From Agapanthus africanus (lineage: Eukaryota > Streptophyta > Magnoliopsida > Asparagales > Amaryllidaceae): a DNA stretch of 64,000 nt. Below are positions 1 to 9,904 of the stretch, one piece after another. Under the pieces are notes generated by a model, which made no database searches, was not told the origin of the DNA, and saw nothing but the letters and a program-made list of their open reading frames with translations. The stretch spans positions 752,253,632-752,317,631 of the forward strand of contig CM057340.1 in NCBI GenBank assembly GCA_030015575.1, written 5' to 3'. Each line of letters begins with the position of its first letter. Position 1 is the stretch's first letter. Both the position numbers and the translations under genes were made by a program.

Positions 1-988
1 AATTAGGGTGATTCCTCCATCCCTGATTATATGTGGAAGAAAAAGGATCGTTTCTAGGTCGTTGAAATGCGGCATTGGTATGCTCACGACCTTGAAACGG
101 ACATTCTTCCGTCAAGTGAGACGGATCAGAACAGCAGCTACATACAGTTTTGGAAAGTGACATTTGATTAAGGGAGGCAGCTAAAAATTTGTTTTCCATA
201 GTCTCGAGTTTCTTTTGTATAGCTGAAATGTCAGCTCTAACTCCTATGGAAACATCCGATTGGTTATTGCCACTCCTAAATGATGGACTTTCCCACTGTA
301 AGGACTTCTCAGCGAACTCTTCTAAGTATCGCCAAGCTTCCCCATCATCCTTAGACATGAAGGTACCTTGACACATGTTTTCAAGGCTCTGTTTAGTGTT
401 AGGGTTACTGCCTTCATATATGATTCGGCAAAGCTCCCATCTCGGGATGCCGTGATGAGGACATTGAACCAATAGATCCTTGAAACGTTCAAAGCATTTA
501 GAGAATGGTTCAGCGGGGAGCTGGGCAAATTGATTTAGTTCGCTACGGATTCGAGCTGTCTTTTGTATTGGGTAAAATTTCTTAAGGAATGCCGCGACGA
601 ATTCTCCCCAATTTGTAATAGAATGTGCGGTAGTGTTGTATAGCCACTTCTCGGCTATATCGCACAAGGTAAATGGGAGAAGTCGTAGACGCATAGCATC
701 CACTGAAAGTTGTGACGTACCCATCATTGCGCAAACGTTTTCAAATTTGGTAATGAAAACGTAAGCGTCCTCGGTCTCGAGTCCGTGGTATTTGGGTAAA
801 AGATTGATATACTGGGGCTTTATTTCAAAGTTGTCCCCATTGGCTGGTGGTGTGGATAAGCAGGTCGAAAGAGGACCTCTAAGTGGATAGCATCTTTCCT
901 GGAGAGAAATGTGGGGTGGAGTAGGATTCTGCGCACCAACGGACGGTGGCAGATTAGGGTCAAAGAAGTTCGATGGATTCGGATCCAT
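1..988 (-). CDS. Ty3/gypsy gag polyprotein, Athila/Tat type (partial, runs off left edge)
   Basis: This is the nucleocapsid/capsid precursor of an LTR retrotransposon. About 329 codons read without a stop from the ATG at 988-986 to the window edge. The open frame extends about 35 codons further upstream, but 988 is the first ATG in it. A retrotransposon gag domain lies in the middle third (for example WLYNTTAHSITNWGEF, then FLKKFYPIQKTARIRSEL). A CCHC zinc knuckle of form CX2CX4HX4C sits at 142-101 (about residues 283-296). The tRNA-Asp-type primer site and LTR lie upstream on the same strand, which points to the Athila/Tat side of the Ty3 elements. The unbroken frame suggests a fairly young insertion. 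Protease and polymerase would lie beyond the window. Confidence 0.85.
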   Translation of the reverse strand, partial: MDPNPSNFFDPNLPPSVGAQNPTPPHISLQERCYPLRGPLSTCLSTPPANGDNFEIKPQYINLLPKYHGLETEDAYVFITKFENVCAMMGTSQLSVDAMRLRLLPFTLCDIAEKWLYNTTAHSITNWGEFVAAFLKKFYPIQKTARIRSELNQFAQLPAEPFSKCFERFKDLLVQCPHHGIPRWELCRIIYEGSNPNTKQSLENMCQGTFMSKDDGEAWRYLEEFAEKSLQWESPSFRSGNNQSDVSIGVRADISAIQKKLETMENKFLAASLNQMSLSKTVCSCCSDPSHLTEECPFQGREHTNAAFQRPRNDPFSSTYNQGWRNHPN

Positions 989-2066
989 CGGTGTGGGTGT
1001 GGTAGTGGGTAAAGAAAAGGTAAATGGGGAATTATCGACTTCGGAGTCGATAAAAGGTACGCGGACTAAACGGGCACTAGAATCCCGTGTCCAGCCTATC
1101 TTGTACTAAAAAGGGTTAGTACAAGTGGCAGCGTTGACTTATAATTAGGGATGAATGAATGCGGTGCTTGCATTGAAAAAGGGACGGATTTTGAAAAAAA
1201 TGATGCGACAAAACAAATGCAGCACACAAACCCTAGAATCTGATGGTCACCTAGGTCCGATCTCTAGACCGCTCCTAACTGCCAAAAGACAAGCCGCAGG
1301 ATAGAATCCTCCACTGCCTCTTTGTCCCCCTGTGGCCGGATAAGTGCCAGGTAAGTGGGAAGGAACCACCACTACAGTGGACCTAATTAATAACCACTAG
1401 CCTTAGACACACTCGCCTTAGGCACCACAAGAAAACGCGGATAAGCAATGAATTACCCACGACCTTCTCTTGTCCTATTGAGCGCGACAGTCCTTAGAGT
1501 CTTCTCTAGATTTCTTTTAGTTAATGGAGGTAATGCGGATGCAAGTTTGACGATTTTCGGGGCCTAGGAAGGGTAATGAAATCCCCACCTAATTTGGATT
1601 TGGCCGTGCCCCTTAAATTTCCGTATTAGAATGCAAACAACCAAGAAATCAAAATCACACACAATTTTTATTTTGCTTTTGCGCGCTGCGATTTATTTGC
1701 AAAGAATCCTGCAGAAAAGGGTTAGTTGGAGCAGAAAAGGGAGAGGGGAGAGAGACAGAAATCACCTGCACTGAAAATTATGCAGAGAACACCCAAGTCT
1801 GCGGCGGTTCCGCCGCATATAGCTGATAATGCCGCCCTTCCGCGCTCAAGTGTTGGGAACAGTGTACAATATTTCAACAGATGCTCTCTGTTGCTTCCCT
1901 CAACTCTCTGGTATATCCCAAATAAGTTTTCCACAGCACAGATTGCTCCAGATCACTTTGCAATCAAATCACAACATACGTGTAAGAGTTTGTACGAATT
2001 TTAATTTCAAGAAGTAAAACGTAATAATTCTTTCACTTCAAACTAAAAATGCAAATGAATTAGCGC
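989..2066 (-). other. Untranslated leader between primer site and gag of the left Ty3 element
   Basis: About 1.1 kb separates the primer-binding site from the gag ATG. A long leader is usual in Athila/Tat elements. I see no convincing coding frame. Short open frames on both strands at 1722-2017 have no recognisable domain. Confidence 0.6.
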
Positions 2067-2086
2067 GATCCCCGGCAACGGCGCCA
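2067..2086 (-). other. Primer-binding site, tRNA-Asp type
   Basis: On the minus strand the sequence reads TGGCGCCGTTGCCGGGGATC. This is the tRNA-Asp-complementary primer site typical of Athila/Tat elements. It lies three bases inside the LTR end at 2090 and fixes the element's orientation. Confidence 0.9.
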
Positions 2087-2089
2087 TTT

Positions 2090-3600
2090 TGATTGAAATA
2101 TTTTCTGACGTGTATATGTAAAAGGTAACGACAATCAAAAAATTATATTGACCGCAATCAAACTACGGTGTCGGATGTAGTTAATGAATGAGTGCGGATC
2201 GTCCACAGGGATTGTGCAATTCAATTGTATTTTGATACGTTTGAAATGAAACGTTAAACAACAATAAACGAAAACATGATTCAAGATGTGATTTGTATTC
2301 GCGTGTCACTATTCTTTACTCAAGAATCAAGAAACTATAAACAATCAAGAATCGGTTGTTTTGATAATATTTCCAATCAACAATCAAGAATATAAGAGAG
2401 GCTCGTAGGAATCGATCGGATCTTTAGACGTGATGTAATCTAAAGGGTTTCGTGTTCTTGTCCTTCGAAGAATTGATACTAGATCAATGGCGATCGACGA
2501 GAGTTAGGGTTTTCTTGATGAAATTAGGGTTTCATCTCTTAACCCTTATTCTTTCGAGGATACCATTTATATTCTAGCCTCTAGCAATTCCAAGAAACGA
2601 TCGGAACTCCCCAATCTCGAGCGATGTCGATCAAGAAAGCATCGCAACGAATTGGGTCGTCGATTCTTGAACTTGCTAGGGTTTACAAACTCGTGGGATT
2701 CAAGAATCGATTACAAATTTGTTACATAATCATACTAAAGATCGTTTCGACTCCCCGACGAGCGGAGTTTTATTCACACATCACCACAAAGACAATATTC
2801 AAGAATAGGAATGATAACATGATGCGGAATTTAAAGAAAACAAGATAAAAGAATATCACCTTTTATTTAATCAACAATTTCAATACATTCTTTCAAGAAT
2901 CTACAAGAAGAAGAAATCGATCGTTGACTCGGCTTCGCTCGTCTCCGTGGATCGTGGATCTACTTTGATCTCTTGCCCGATTGAAGATCGGCTCGGCTCA
3001 TAAAAGGGTTGAAGGCATCTTGCTTGGCTTGCACTCAAGATCTTGAATTGTTGTTGGATTTAGGGTTAGGGTTTCCTACAAGCTCTCTCACTAAACTTGA
3101 GGAAGAGGGGATGAAGAAAGAGATTGATTTTCTAAACTTTCCCAAAGTTGAATATCCTTTTGAATAATGAGCCTAGGGTCTTATTTATAGAGCTCCCAAA
3201 CCCTAGGTTAGATTTGAATTAGAACTTTCCCTCCCAAAGTTTGTTGAAGGGTTTCTAGAAGGAGTTTGTTAGGAGTTAGCTTAGGGTTTAAGCTAGGGTT
3301 TTAGGGAAAGTTCTAGAAGTATTAGGCTAGTTTAGGTGTTTGCTGATCTGGAGGAAGTATCTGGAATCATCTGGAAGTTTGTGTGCATAATTGAGCAGTG
3401 GGCCATAGTACAGGAGTTGTGCACTGAAATTGGGATGCTGACGTCATCATTGGGCCGCGCTTCCGCCGCAAGAACCTGGCATTGGCCGCCCTTCCGCCGC
3501 GTATTGTTGGCCTTGGGATCTGTAAATTCTTCAGTGGCTTGGTACTACTGTTTGGGACTTTCTTTGATGTTTAGATTTGTACTTCCTCTTCTGTGTTGAT
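2090..3600 (-). mobile_element. 5' LTR of the left Athila/Tat-type element (outer end approximate)
   Basis: The inner end is well placed: on the plus strand the LTR begins TGATTGAAATA at 2090, next to the primer site. A TATA box (TATAAATA on the minus strand, 3189-3182) lies inside. A palindromic TGACGTCA motif occurs near 3440, in the putative U3. The outer end cannot be fixed because the partner LTR and target duplication are outside the window. Candidates are a CA at 3369 or about 3603; I favour the outer one because U3 would otherwise be very short. Confidence 0.6.
3182..3189 (-). promoter_or_regulatory. TATA box of the left element's LTR
   Basis: TATAAATA on the minus strand, preceded by a GC-richer segment (GGGAGCTC). 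It is placed to drive transcription through the primer site into gag. Confidence 0.5.
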
Positions 3601-3603
3601 ACC

Positions 3604-3964
3604 AGATTTGAGTTAAGTGAGTTTACGAGCAATTGTAATGGTCGAGCACTGTAATGATCGAGCAAGCTTCTCTTTTCCTGCACAGACTTCGAAACAGGGG
3701 TTGCAAGATATGGAAAATATGCTATGTAATGCAATGCAGTCAATTTCCCTAGAAATGCCGATTTTAAGGTCGAATACATGTAATCTGATATTTTGCGACC
3801 GATTTGCTAATATGTAGAATATGAATGTCGAACACTTCTAATTGTATGCAGATGATATGGAAATTGCCGGTTAAAATATGCAATATTTTTGACTGATCAA
3901 GCGGCACTGCACTTAGGATAACCTGAGTCGAGGTAGTCTCTGCAATAAAATGAAAAAAAAGAGT
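3604..3964. other. No feature recognised
   Basis: I see no coding frame or repeat structure here. The stretch lies between the LTR and the 3' end of the PMD pseudogene. Confidence 0.5.
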
Positions 3965-6424
3965 TAGTTTACCCATAAAAAAAGGGGAATGAAGGCATAG
4001 TGAGCCGAAATGTACCAATGCCCAAGGAAGCACGAAGCCTTTCCTCCTCTTTAAAAGTCTTGAGGGAAGCAGCAAGAGCCTCTTCGGCGAAGATACCTGT
4101 TGAAAAAGAAAGCGCCAGTTAAAGCATAATAATTAAAATAGTCGCAAAAAGGCATGACCGAGGGATATCCGATTGTGCAATGGTAATTAGTGCTGCTTCA
4201 TCGCGAGCTAGTTGCGCTGAAACCATAATAGCAGCCGCCAGATCGGTATCATCCGGCGCCATAAATATGCCTTCCTTTGTCCCATATTCGCAAAAGCCCT
4301 CGCTATAAGGAGCATAGGGCTCTTAGCCAAATACAACGTCCGCAGAAAGTATTGACTTCTTTTTCTTCTGTGAGCGAGCGCCGGGAGCCGATAACACAAG
4401 CTTGCGCTTGGCGGGCAATTTAGGGCGACGAGTCCCTGTCTCCATACCCACACTGGACACGGGGTAGGGGCAGCTTACGTATAACACGTGGTACCACAGC
4501 CACAGCGGCTTCTCTAAAGGGAGGATAGACGATAGTCCGTCGCTTCAGAGGAACGTTTGGATTACCCGCTGGGGCGGTACCCTTGCGGTCAAGCAGCAAT
4601 CGCTTTTCTTCTCTAATAACGGCGCCCATCGAATGCTGATACCATACCACATATACGTTCAGGGCTTTTGGAATGCATCTCGGCTCACTAATAAAGAAAT
4701 TGGAGCTGGTGTTCAACCGCATAAAATGGTGCAACACGCTCCGGATACCCTCTTCAGTAGCAACCGGTCCTGCCAATAAGGCCTCGAGTGGGACGCCCTG
4801 ATTATAGCTTAATTGCTGGGTGAAGCGATGTGGGTTGTACCTCATGAACAACGCCGAATCATTCTGCCTAAACACGAGAAAGCCCGGCCTGATGAAGTAT
4901 AAATGAAGAATTTCCCGAGCTTTTAAGGTAGAGGTCCCGTCTTTAAAACGGTCCCGTAATGGATGCACCGTTTTTGCGGATTCTTTACCGATGGTTAGAA
5001 CCTTATCGGTAAAGGTTATGCCATCTCCAACCGTGGCGGATGAAGGAGCAAACCCCTAGCTTCCCGCTGTGTCGGATTTACAATGGACGCGTCAACTAGC
5101 CGCATAATACGAGGGAAGTTATACCTGTCGTAGAAGCAAGGCCTTTTATGAGTGCCGAAAGCGCCGAGTACATGTAGCTCGATCTATGACATAAAATAAT
5201 TCATCGAGAAGTTCACGTGCTGCATCCCTGGTTCAGTAGTGTCTGCCGCCAAGCTGAGGTCGTGATACAAATAGGCTAACCCAACGATCCCGACGGCCAC
5301 TTCCATCCCAATAACTATTTGGTGAGCTGGATAAAAAATGGACGGCCTCATATGGCGAGGGTGCATTGGAAGAACAAACTAGCTTAGCCATAGCCCAAGG
5401 AACCCCAAAAAGAACGCTTCTTCGTCGATCCCAGGAGTTGCAAGCTCTGCGAAAGAGACGAACGGGGTGTTGGGGAGAAAGAAACTCCTCTGATCCGCTT
5501 CCGCTACCGGCTGGTTGTCCAAACCAAAACCAAAAGGATCATCGAGTTTGGCAAATTTCGTGGTTTCCTTCGACAGGACTTCTGAGCGGAGAAAACGGGC
5601 AATGAAATCTATGAAATTAACCCCACGGCCTCCGGATTCGAGAAAAAGGCTCTCGTAGATATTCAACACCTTAATCAAACTTGGGAATTGATGTTGAATG
5701 GCGTTTTCAGGGGTAAGGCCTGTCATCACTGACTTGGCAGCAAAGACGTACTCGTCCGGAGGAAGCAACTCCTCGTAGTGTTCTCCCCTAACCGGTAAGC
5801 CAGAAACCTCTGCAAACTCCTCTAAAGAGATTGAGATTTCTCGATCCAACAAAAGGAAGGTGTGGGTCGGAATATTCCATTGCTCTAGAAAAGCCTTGAC
5901 CCACCAGGAAGGAGGAGTAGAATATTGAAAAAGAGAAGCGTAAATGGCGGGATACAACCCGAGTTTCAGCAGCTGCGACTTCTTGGCTGACAAAATATAG
6001 CGGGCCCATGGCAAATACCCAGCTGGATGACGAGGAGTTAGGCCTATCATATATGGTTGTCCCCAAGGGCGCGACTCGCCTTGGCAGATACATCGCCCCG
6101 AGGTATCCAAAGCCATTGGAGGCTGTACAGGTATTGCAGCCATAGAAGGCTGAAGGAGACCCTCTGAAGTCCAGTTGACCTCCTCCATGGTATAGTTCAC
6201 CGGGGTGGGTCGGCGTAGTAGATCGCCGAAATAGGCTCCGAAGGTGCTGCGCAAGAGAAGCTATGCCGCCCCCTAATAATCTGATTGTACCACGTTCCCC
6301 ATAAATGAAGGTTCTTTTGTTCTAGATCATAATCTTTGATCAGTGCAAACACTTCCCGATCAACAGGTGCTTCAGGGAATCCACTTTCCGAACGGACGAA
6401 CGGGAAAGAAATGTCGAAAGACAT
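3965..6424 (-). pseudogene. Plant mobile domain (PMD, aminotransferase-like) pseudogene
   Basis: PMD proteins occur in plant transposons and in a small host family (MAIN/MAIL). Reading from the ATG at 6424, the N-terminal part has LHLWGTWYNQI. The core reads through THTFLLLDREISISLEEFAE and VSGLPVRGEHYEELLPPD, a typical PMD signature. Further on come HQIVIGMEVAVGIVG and a C-terminal part with RYNPHRFTQQLSYNQGVP and a basic KRK/KKKK stretch. The frame is broken: a frameshift near 6250-6290, amber codons at 5379-5381 and 5184-5186 with clear continuation in the same frame, and frameshifts near 5030 and 4450. A small 3' exon (about 4098-3965, FAEEALAASLKTFKEEE) follows a plausible AG acceptor. 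It may belong to a transposon whose 5' flank is the hairpin-rich region at 6425-9400; that link is inference. Confidence 0.8.
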
Positions 6425-7169
6425 AGTACCTGCGCAAAAAAGAGCAAAAAATTAGCTGTCAATGATACAGCTCAAGTTCTGGCACTTGGTACTTTAATTT
6501 CGTACCACACTGCAATGCAGTGAATGGGACCAAAGGGGACCCACACAATCTAGATGATGGCTCATCATTAATAAAACAGCCTCATCATTTGATGAGACAG
6601 TCTTTAAATGAGGAAATCCTAAAAAGATTCTCATTTAATGAAGGTCCCTCGGGCCAAGGAGTAAATCTCCCTTGAGAGCAGTGCTCTTCAACAGATATGA
6701 TATCTATCATAATTAATGATGAAGGAATAAAAATTCCCCCCCAAATTTTTTTGAAGAGCTACGCTGTGAAGATGGAATAATCCATCAAAAACTTTAAGAA
6801 GCAAAGCTTTATTGAGTTAAAAACTCTGAGATCTTTAAAATCTGCAAGAAGAAATCTAATAGTTATTCTTTAAAAATAAGTTAAGAGACCCTAAAAAAGA
6901 TCTCTTTAGATCTATGAGAGCATAGCTCTGTTAACAAAACCCTAAAAAAGTTTTCTTAGATCTATGATCTGGAAAGAGCAGGGCTCTGTTAATGGGTGAA
7001 ACCCTAGATTATTAACTAATCCCTTCAAAGATTTAATCTTTACCTAAATTTTTGACAGAGTTCTGTCCCTAAGAAAGTTTTTAAGACAAAGAGCTATGCT
7101 CTGAAGGAGAATTAATTCTCAGAAAACAAGAAGAAGATGAACAGAGATCATCTCAAGGGCCAAAGGCCC

Positions 7170-7177
7170 TATTTATA
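7170..7177 (-). promoter_or_regulatory. TATA-like box facing the PMD pseudogene
   Basis: TATAAATA on the minus strand, immediately followed by a hairpin (GGGCC AAA GGCCC, 7157-7169). It lies about 750 bp upstream of the PMD ATG at 6424 and could be the promoter of that unit. Confidence 0.4.
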
Positions 7178-7373
7178 AGCATAGAGAGCCGTTTCAACTT
7201 CTGAGTTGATCCAATGGCAGAGATGCTGCCACCGCTGCACTCACATGTAAGCCACGTGAGCGCAACGGTGGGGGGCATTTATTCCCCCAATCAGAGCAAA
7301 GCTCTGTTCAAATTTTGAAATTTGAAATGAAGCAGCGCCAGCGCTGAGAGTCAAAGACTCTGAAGCAGTGCTT

Positions 7374-7510
7374 ACGTGCAAAGCACGTGAGCGCTAGCGC
7401 TAAGAGCGCTGCACTCTAAGCAACGCACCATGTGCAAAGCACGTGAGCGCTAGCGCTAAGAGCGCTGCACTCTAAGTAGCACACCACGTGCAAAGCACGT
7501 GAGCGCTAGC
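7374..7510. repeat. GC-rich tandem repeat, about 56-bp unit, 2.5 copies
   Basis: Units contain ACGTGC AAA GCACGT, then GCGCTAGCGC, then AGCGCT AAG AGCGCT, each self-complementary. Copies begin near 7374, 7430 and 7486. Confidence 0.75.
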
Positions 7511-7865
7511 AATAGAATAAAATGTTCTTGGCCCTTGGATCAAAGATCCAACGAACATGATTAAAAATCATCAATTGACCAGAATAAAATTCTGTTAAGG
7601 AAACATTCCTCAGAATCTTTCCAAACAGGAAAGATCGTGCTCTGAAAATCAGAGCACCGTTGGATCAATGATCCAATGGTGATTAAAAATTACCAAAATA
7701 CAGAATAAATTCTGTATGGGAAAAAGATTTCCCAATCTTGTTAAAAACAAGAAGATTGCGTTCTGTGAAATAGAAGCCCTAGGATCAAAGATCCAACGGT
7801 GGAAAACTTCCCTAAATCAATTAGAAAAAAGATCTCTTCAACTGATTCAACAAATCAGCCTCTAC

Positions 7866-7874
7866 TATATAAAA
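7866..7874 (+). promoter_or_regulatory. TATA box, plus strand
   Basis: TATATAAAA at 7866-7874. The downstream sequence (a C run near 7908, then A-rich) resembles the leader start of an LTR-type transcript, but no gene follows on the plus strand within 2 kb. Confidence 0.35.
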
Positions 7875-8364
7875 GACCCAAGACTTCAAGTCTCGCAGAG
7901 AGGAAACCCCCCCCCAAACTTTGAAAAAGTTCAGAGAGAAAAGCAAGCTCTTGACAAAAGAAGAATATCTTCAAGATAAAATAAAGATCAAAGCATCTCA
8001 TCAAAAAAAGAACCTAGTTCTTAAGCTAGATCATAGATCTATAAGGAAAATGTATTTCACAAAGAGATCATAACATCTCATTATAAAAAGGAGGGAGAAT
8101 AATACAATTCTTTTAAGATCACAGATCCATAAAGGCAAAACCTTTCACCAAAAACATAAGAGATTGAAATATCTCCTATAAAATAAGAACTTTGTTCTTA
8201 GATCCATAAGACAAATTCTCTTATAAGGGAGAATTTAATTCTCATAGAGCAGAGTTGCCTAAAAAGAGCCCTAGTGCTCCAATTAAACGAAGCGCTTCAG
8301 CGCTCCAAATCTAGCGCACAGCGCTGCAGAGCCTTAGCGCTCCAAATTTAAAGAAGCGCGCTGC

Positions 8365-8640
8365 GCTCATTGACTGGTGCTCATCGCCAAGCACGCCACG
8401 TGCTCCTCATGTGTGCGCTACTTAACAGAAGCGCTCATTGACTGGCGCTCAGCGCCAAGCGCGCCACGTGCTCCTTACGTGTGCGCTACTTAACAGAAGC
8501 GCTCTGCGCTCATGGATTGGCGCTCAGCGCCAAGCGCGCCACGTGCTCCTCACGTGTGCACTACTTAACAGAAGCGCTCTACGCTCATTGATTGGCGCTC
8601 AGCGCCAAGCGTGCCACGTGCTCCTCATGTGTGGGCTGAG
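8365..8640. repeat. Tandem repeat, about 68-75-bp unit, 4 copies
   Basis: Copies start near 8365, 8433, 8508 and 8583. Each has the hairpin TGGCGCT C AGCGCCA (the first copy is diverged) and a second hairpin of form CACGTG CTCCT CACGTG. A short open frame across it (8438-8665) only reflects a unit length divisible by three, so I do not treat it as a gene. Confidence 0.85.
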
Positions 8641-8994
8641 AGAACATAAATTGTTCTTTAAATGATAAAGCCCAGAGCCATAATGAGTGCTCAGTATTCA
8701 ATAAAAGATAAAAAGTTGTCAGGACCAATGCTCAACATTGTTAAATGAAAAAGAACTGAGCCTAATTAAATGTCCAACATTTTAACTGAATGTGCCGAGC
8801 CCAAGTTGACCACAGATCCCTGATTTAGATTAATTGAGCCCATATGCTCACAAATCTTTGATCTTAGTCCCAAATTGGACTACAGATATCCCAACCAATA
8901 TTGGTTCAAGGGTACATCTCTTCTCTCCTCTGATAGTTGTCGTTGTAATCCTTCAACGTCTTCAGAGATGTGATGGGTCCCGACAACCAGACAT

Positions 8995-9215
8995 GTCACG
9001 GACTGTGGGGTCCTTAAACTCATGGACTATGATGTCCTTAAACTTTACAGACTATGATGTCTCTAAAATACCATGAACTGTGGGGTCCTTAAACTCATAG
9101 ACTATGATATCTTTAAACTTTACAAACTATGACGTCTTTAAATTATAGACTATGATGTCCTTAAACTCCATGGACTATGATGTCCTTAAACTTTTGGACC
9201 GCAAAGTCCCTAAAC
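8995..9215. repeat. Degenerate tandem repeat, about 27-30-bp unit, about 8 copies
   Basis: Each unit has the form GGAC-TATGAT-GTCC followed by TTAAACT. Stem bases change in pairs between copies: GGAC with GTCC, AGAC with GTCT, and GGAC-CGCAAA-GTCC in the last. Confidence 0.7.
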
Positions 9216-9262
9216 TAAAACAATAGAGCCCAAATGCTCTTTTGTTGGATCTAAATGATCGT

Positions 9263-9395
9263 GTTAAGTAGATCTTAGTCTAAAATTAGACTAACGTATC
9301 ATTAACAAATTGTTAAGTTGATCTTAGTCTAAAAATTAGACTAACGTATCCTTAACAAACGTTTAAGTTGATCTTAGTCTCAAATGAGATTAACG
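9263..9395. repeat. Tandem repeat, about 50-55-bp unit, 3 copies, each a hairpin
   Basis: Each copy contains the stem TTAGTCTAA / TTAGACTAA with a 2-3 nt A loop; the third copy has a changed stem (TTAGTCTCA / TGAGATTAA). Confidence 0.75.
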
Positions 9396-9400
9396 ATCCT

Positions 9401-9904
9401 TAAACCAAACCCAAACCCAAAACTAAGAAAATGCGGATTTGGACTAGTAAATAGTTTAGGAAAGTGAAGAAATGCGGATAGGCCGGTAAGAGTTTACTTG
9501 TGAGTTCAAGACCGCGGTCTCCGGTCTCCCTTTTTGGGCACGCGCCAACCGGTCTTAAAGCCCTACGGACGACAACATAAATTAGTCTCCGTATACAATC
9601 CACGGGCAACCAAAAATAAAACAAATACACACGACACGAAGTGACCATCTGGAGAAGGATGCGGTAGCATAATTAACTGCAGGGGCTTGCGCCTGCATGG
9701 AAGAGCGTTCCCATAATCGAAAACTCCTCAAATGAGGGGGAATCTGACGAAGTCTGCTACAACGGCCGCATCCTTCTAAACCTCCGATATACGGTGCCAT
9801 AAATCAACTTGGTATTTTCGGAGAGGTGGACGGATAAAACCAAATAGCATTTGCCCCCAAATTCAGGCCTGACGTCCCAACGTCCCGGTCCCGGTTTTCG
9901 GCGG
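9401..9904. other. No feature recognised
   Basis: This is unique-looking sequence left of element A. It should contain the left flank of the insertion, but I find neither the missing start of the C1 copia LTR nor a copy of the GCCAG that follows element A's 3' LTR. Confidence 0.5.

Larger units (their letters stand above)
6425..9400. repeat. Hairpin-dense non-coding region
   Basis: This stretch has no gene but contains dozens of short inverted repeats placed one after another. Arms are usually 5-9 nt and loops 0-5 nt. Examples are 6508-6522 (CACTGCA/TGCAGTG), 6675-6687 (AGAGCA/TGCTCT), 7027-7041 (AAAGATT/AATCTTT), 7107-7120 (GAGAATTAATTCTC), 7535-7551 (TTGGATC/GATCCAA), 7736-7752 (TCTTGTT/AACAAGA), 8008-8022 (AAGAAC/GTTCTT) and 8229-8243 (GAGAATT/AATTCTC). 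Arm sequences differ from one unit to the next, so it is not a simple tandem repeat. Four tandem arrays, annotated separately, lie inside it. It sits upstream of the PMD pseudogene and carries divergent TATA boxes. Confidence 0.75.

Noticed and set aside
5366-5605. 79-codon plus-strand frame
   Set aside because: Antisense shadow of the PMD pseudogene.
8365-8640. Possible CRISPR-like array
   Set aside because: Units are contiguous tandem copies without unique spacers, and the context is a plant genome.
8438-8665. Repetitive 75-codon open frame
   Set aside because: Created by a 75-bp tandem repeat, whose length keeps the frame open.
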